Shown piece by piece: positions 61,741 to 64,000 of a stretch of DNA of 64,000 bases. This stretch comes from Pseudomonas sp. R84 (lineage in GTDB: Bacteria; Pseudomonadota; Gammaproteobacteria; Pseudomonadales; Pseudomonadaceae). How positions within the stretch are numbered: the stretch's first letter is position 1; every line of letters starts with the position of its first letter. The stretch is from NCBI RefSeq assembly GCF_009834515.1, contig NZ_CP019426.1:4019501-4083500 (forward strand). The letters run 5' to 3'. The position numbers and the translations under genes were made by a program. The notes beneath the pieces were generated by a model. That model was not told where the DNA came from and searched no databases. It worked only from the letters and a program-made list of their open reading frames with translations.

Positions 61741-62181
61741 ATGAGTCAGTTTCTCAGCATGTTCAATAGCGCAGGCCCGCAAGCGTTCAGCCAGATGGCC
61801 TGCCAGGTCGCGCCGTACTTCAGCACCATCAACCCGCTGGTGACCGAGCTGCGCGCGAACTCGGCGACGGTACAAGTGCCGTTTCGCCGTGAGATCACCA
61901 ACCACCTCGGCACCGTACATGCGATTGCCATGTGCAACGCGGCAGAACTCGCCGCCGGGATGATGACCGATGTGTCGATCCCGGCCGGCGCACGCTGGAT
62001 TCCCAAAGGCATGACCGTGGAATATCTGGCCAAGGCAAAAACCGATGTGACGGCGGTGGCCAGTGGTGAAGGCGTGGATTGGCAGAGCGAAGGCGACAAG
62101 ATCGTCACCGTGGACATTCACGATACCGAGGGCAAAAAAGTGTTCACGGCGCGGATCACCATGAACGTCAAACTCGGCTGA
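61741..62181 (+). CDS. Hotdog-fold thioesterase (DUF4442/PaaI-like)
   Basis: 146 residues. ITNHLGTVHAIAMCNAAELAAGMMTDVSIPAGARWIPKGMTVEYLAKAKTDVTA is the hotdog core, with N and H near the usual active site and E in AAELAAG. Controlled by the divergent TetR gene, a common pair for acyl-CoA turnover. Substrate unknown. Confidence 0.85.
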   Translation: MSQFLSMFNSAGPQAFSQMACQVAPYFSTINPLVTELRANSATVQVPFRREITNHLGTVHAIAMCNAAELAAGMMTDVSIPAGARWIPKGMTVEYLAKAKTDVTAVASGEGVDWQSEGDKIVTVDIHDTEGKKVFTARITMNVKLG

Positions 62182-62192
62182 ATCGGGGACAC

Positions 62193-62232
62193 AAAAAAGC
62201 CCTTGCTGCGGCATTCACAGCAAGGGCTTTTT
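62193..62232. terminator. Bidirectional terminator
   Basis: AAAAAGCCCTTGCTG / CAGCAAGGGCTTTTT, serving the thioesterase and the convergent GNAT gene. Confidence 0.92.
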
Positions 62233-62245
62233 CAGAGATGTGAGG

Positions 62246-62932
62246 TCAGTGCACGGTCAGGCGCTGGCGGACAAACTCCTCGACATGACGAGTAGTCTGA
62301 TCGAGGTGTCGGTCACGCTGTTTCTCGGCGTCGAGCATCGCGCGCTTGCCGTTTTTCTGCAGCAGATAGGTGTGGATCTGCTGCACTTCCAGCGACCGGT
62401 AAATCGGTGTGGTGTCGATAAATCCGCGCAGACCGTTGCTGCGATAATGCCGGGTGCTCATCAATACCTGCGTTTCACGCTGGCCAATGACCTCAAAACC
62501 CAGCGCTTCGAAGTACGGGACTTTGCCGACCGTGCAGGCCAGTTCCGCGTGGGGATAACGCCCGACCATTTCGCCGATCAGCGCCCGCGCCACACCCTGA
62601 CGCCGATGCCCTTCGCGCACCGCCATATAGGCGACGCTGCACGCCTCCCAATCGCCCTGCACTGGCAGGTACAACAGAAAACCAATGACTTGCTCCGGAT
62701 CATCCTCGTCGGTGGCAACCAGCAACTCGACGTCGGTGCCCTTCTCGCCATTCAACGCTTCCAGATACAGATGCACCTCATAGCCGACTGCGTACTGATA
62801 GACGTTGTACAGCAGGTTGCTCGGGCCGAGGCCAACCGCGCTGATATCGGTCAGGTAGTCGACGACCAGTTGCAGAATCTGACTGTTGACGCTTTCGGGG
62901 CATGGGGATTTGTAGTGGGTGATGCGTGGCAT
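62246..62932 (-). CDS. GNAT-family N-acetyltransferase
   Basis: 228 residues with acetyl-CoA motif A VAYMAVREGHRRQGVARALIGEMV and YFEALGFEVIGQRETQVLM. The C-terminus is a charged helical extension with basic residues. ATG 62932 has CGGAG six bases upstream. Target unknown. Confidence 0.87.
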   Translation of the reverse strand: MPRITHYKSPCPESVNSQILQLVVDYLTDISAVGLGPSNLLYNVYQYAVGYEVHLYLEALNGEKGTDVELLVATDEDDPEQVIGFLLYLPVQGDWEACSVAYMAVREGHRRQGVARALIGEMVGRYPHAELACTVGKVPYFEALGFEVIGQRETQVLMSTRHYRSNGLRGFIDTTPIYRSLEVQQIHTYLLQKNGKRAMLDAEKQRDRHLDQTTRHVEEFVRQRLTVH

Positions 62933-63083
62933 GACGAACTCCGACGGTAAAAAGCGTTGCCGACAACCGCAGCGGTCGACGAACCGCGACATCATACCGT
63001 GACCGGCCCGGCGGACGTCTAAAGTTCCTTTTCCGAGCGCCGATGTAACGGTCTCCTACCAATGTCACCACCAGGGATCGGCC

Positions 63084-63569
63084 ATGTATTACCCACGCGA
63101 AGCTGCCAAGGATCACCTCTACAACCGTATCGTCATGCTCACCGTTGCTTGCTGCGTGGTGCTGCTGCTCGCTGCAATGGCTCACAAGTCCGGCATGCTA
63201 TATGGGGCGCTGAGTTTCAATGGTGTGGAAACCCGTGGCAGCGTCACGGCACTGGAACGGATTCCAATGAACGCCAATGGCAAGGTCATTCACTATCAAT
63301 ACACCGATGCCCAAGGCCAGACCCATGAAGGGCAACATGCCGACGAACGCTACGTCGAGCATACCCAGTATGAAGTCGATGGCCCGATCACCCTGCTGGT
63401 GTCGCCGTGGATGCCGGATAAAAGCTGCATCGCCAGCCAGTTGCAGGGTTACCGTACGAGCTTCTACATCATGACCGGCGGCGTGCTGCTCGCGCTGCTG
63501 TTTCTGCTGATCTCGGGCAGGACGTTCTGGCAGATTCAGGCAATGAAAGAACAGGATCGGTTTTATTGA
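63084..63569 (+). CDS. DUF3592 family membrane protein
   Basis: 161 residues, one helix at about 17-38 and another at 127-148, with a periplasmic beta-rich domain between them (GSVTALERIPMNANGKVIHYQYTDAQGQTHEG...YEVDGPITLLVSPWMPDKS). Matches the DUF3592 pattern; function unknown. Confidence 0.8.
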   Translation: MYYPREAAKDHLYNRIVMLTVACCVVLLLAAMAHKSGMLYGALSFNGVETRGSVTALERIPMNANGKVIHYQYTDAQGQTHEGQHADERYVEHTQYEVDGPITLLVSPWMPDKSCIASQLQGYRTSFYIMTGGVLLALLFLLISGRTFWQIQAMKEQDRFY

Positions 63570-63578
63570 CTGGCGAGG

Positions 63579-64000
63579 TCACTGCTGCGGCGCCACCACT
63601 TTGAATTTGATGGCGATGTCCTTGGACACCACGGTGTCCGCCCACTCCCCCGCGCCGAGGCCGAACTCGTCGCGCTTGAGTATCAGCTCACCGTCGAAAA
63701 TGCCGATGTCGCTGCCCGGTTTCAATTCCACCGGTACTTGCACTTCGCGGGTAATGCCCTTGAGGGTAAGCTGTCCGTCGATCAGGTAGCGGCGCTCGGC
63801 CACTTGGGTGAAACGCCGGGATTCGAACACCGCCACGGGGAATTTTTCGGTGTCGAACCACGCCGGTTTCACCAGTTCGGTGTTGGCGTCTTCGCTGCCG
63901 GCATCGATGCTGTTGAGGTCGATATGCAACGTGGCATGGGCGTTGGCGAGGTTGTCGGTGTCGAAGTCCAGCGTCGATTCGAACTTGCCGAAGGTGCCGT
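63579..64000 (-). CDS. YceI-family periplasmic protein (partial, N-terminus off the right edge)
   Basis: The visible C-terminal 140 residues have the lipocalin-like YceI fold: FGKFESTLDFDTDN, HIDLNSIDAGSEDANTELVKPAWFDTEKFPVAVFESRRF, LTLKGITREVQVPVEL and DEFGLGAGEWADTVVSKDIAIKFKVVA. Family members bind polyisoprenoids; signal peptide and start are outside the window. Confidence 0.9.
   Translation of the reverse strand, partial: GTFGKFESTLDFDTDNLANAHATLHIDLNSIDAGSEDANTELVKPAWFDTEKFPVAVFESRRFTQVAERRYLIDGQLTLKGITREVQVPVELKPGSDIGIFDGELILKRDEFGLGAGEWADTVVSKDIAIKFKVVAPQQ

Overview
The window looks like chromosomal DNA of a fluorescent Pseudomonas (P. fluorescens group). Support comes from high GC third positions, the bkd operon next to bkdR, an hcnABC cyanide synthase operon with Anr and Gac/Rsm control signals, OprD-type porins, and about 20 REP/REPIN palindromes of the families typical of this group. 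I see no rRNA, tRNA, CRISPR array, transposase or phage block; the stretch reads as ordinary but accessory-rich chromosome. Both edges cut genes: an EmrA-like adaptor on the left and a YceI-family protein on the right.

Layout. 1-2730: EmrAB-type efflux pair (minus). 3039-9279: hexuronate module (OprD-family porin, uronate dehydrogenase, lactonase, three-part TRAP transporter); the porin and dehydrogenase promoters share the same operator-like sequence. 9329-12846: sulfide detoxification module (sulfite exporter, type II sulfide:quinone oxidoreductase, BigR/SqrR-like repressor, divergent persulfide dioxygenase). 12972-13871: a lone tyrosinase. 13846-19468: bkdR and the branched-chain keto acid dehydrogenase operon bkdA1-bkdA2-bkdB-lpdV, followed by ilvE (19710-20729), which makes the keto acids that Bkd oxidises. 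20919-23038: a radical-SAM/DUF4130 DNA-repair-like pair behind a clear LexA box. 23186-25127: divergent ArsR regulator and unusual P450. 25258-32403: MntH, small envelope proteins, a carboxylesterase, an M14 deacylase, an amino-acid binding protein and a rhodanese. 32505-33479: FtrA-like regulator. 33480-34566: a long structured leader and a DUF6124 gene with a small partner gene.

34845-35483 is a HigBA-like toxin-antitoxin pair, then an FKBP isomerase, a protealysin-like M4 protease with its emfourin inhibitor, an RcnB-like protein, a carboxylate MFS transporter with a ModA-like binding protein and LysR regulator, and a KefC-like antiporter. 43362-46337 is hcnCBA (minus). 46579-50637 holds membrane proteins, including a 24-residue one, and an OmpR/histidine kinase pair. 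50770-54030 holds a START-like protein, an SDR and an aldo-keto reductase with divergent LysR. The rest includes a HAD phosphatase, a lone receiver domain, an RlmI-like methyltransferase, LuxR/polyamine-binding protein/DmpA-type peptidase, TetR/hotdog thioesterase around a 33-bp perfect palindrome, a GNAT enzyme and DUF3592.

The least explained parts are the structured leader upstream of the DUF6124 gene (33603-33902), with a 17-bp long-range stem, three-way junction and duplicated flanking motif; the SOS-box radical-SAM pair; and repeat elements that have become the C-terminal codons of two genes. Functional statements are from sequence reading and memory of the families; no search was run.
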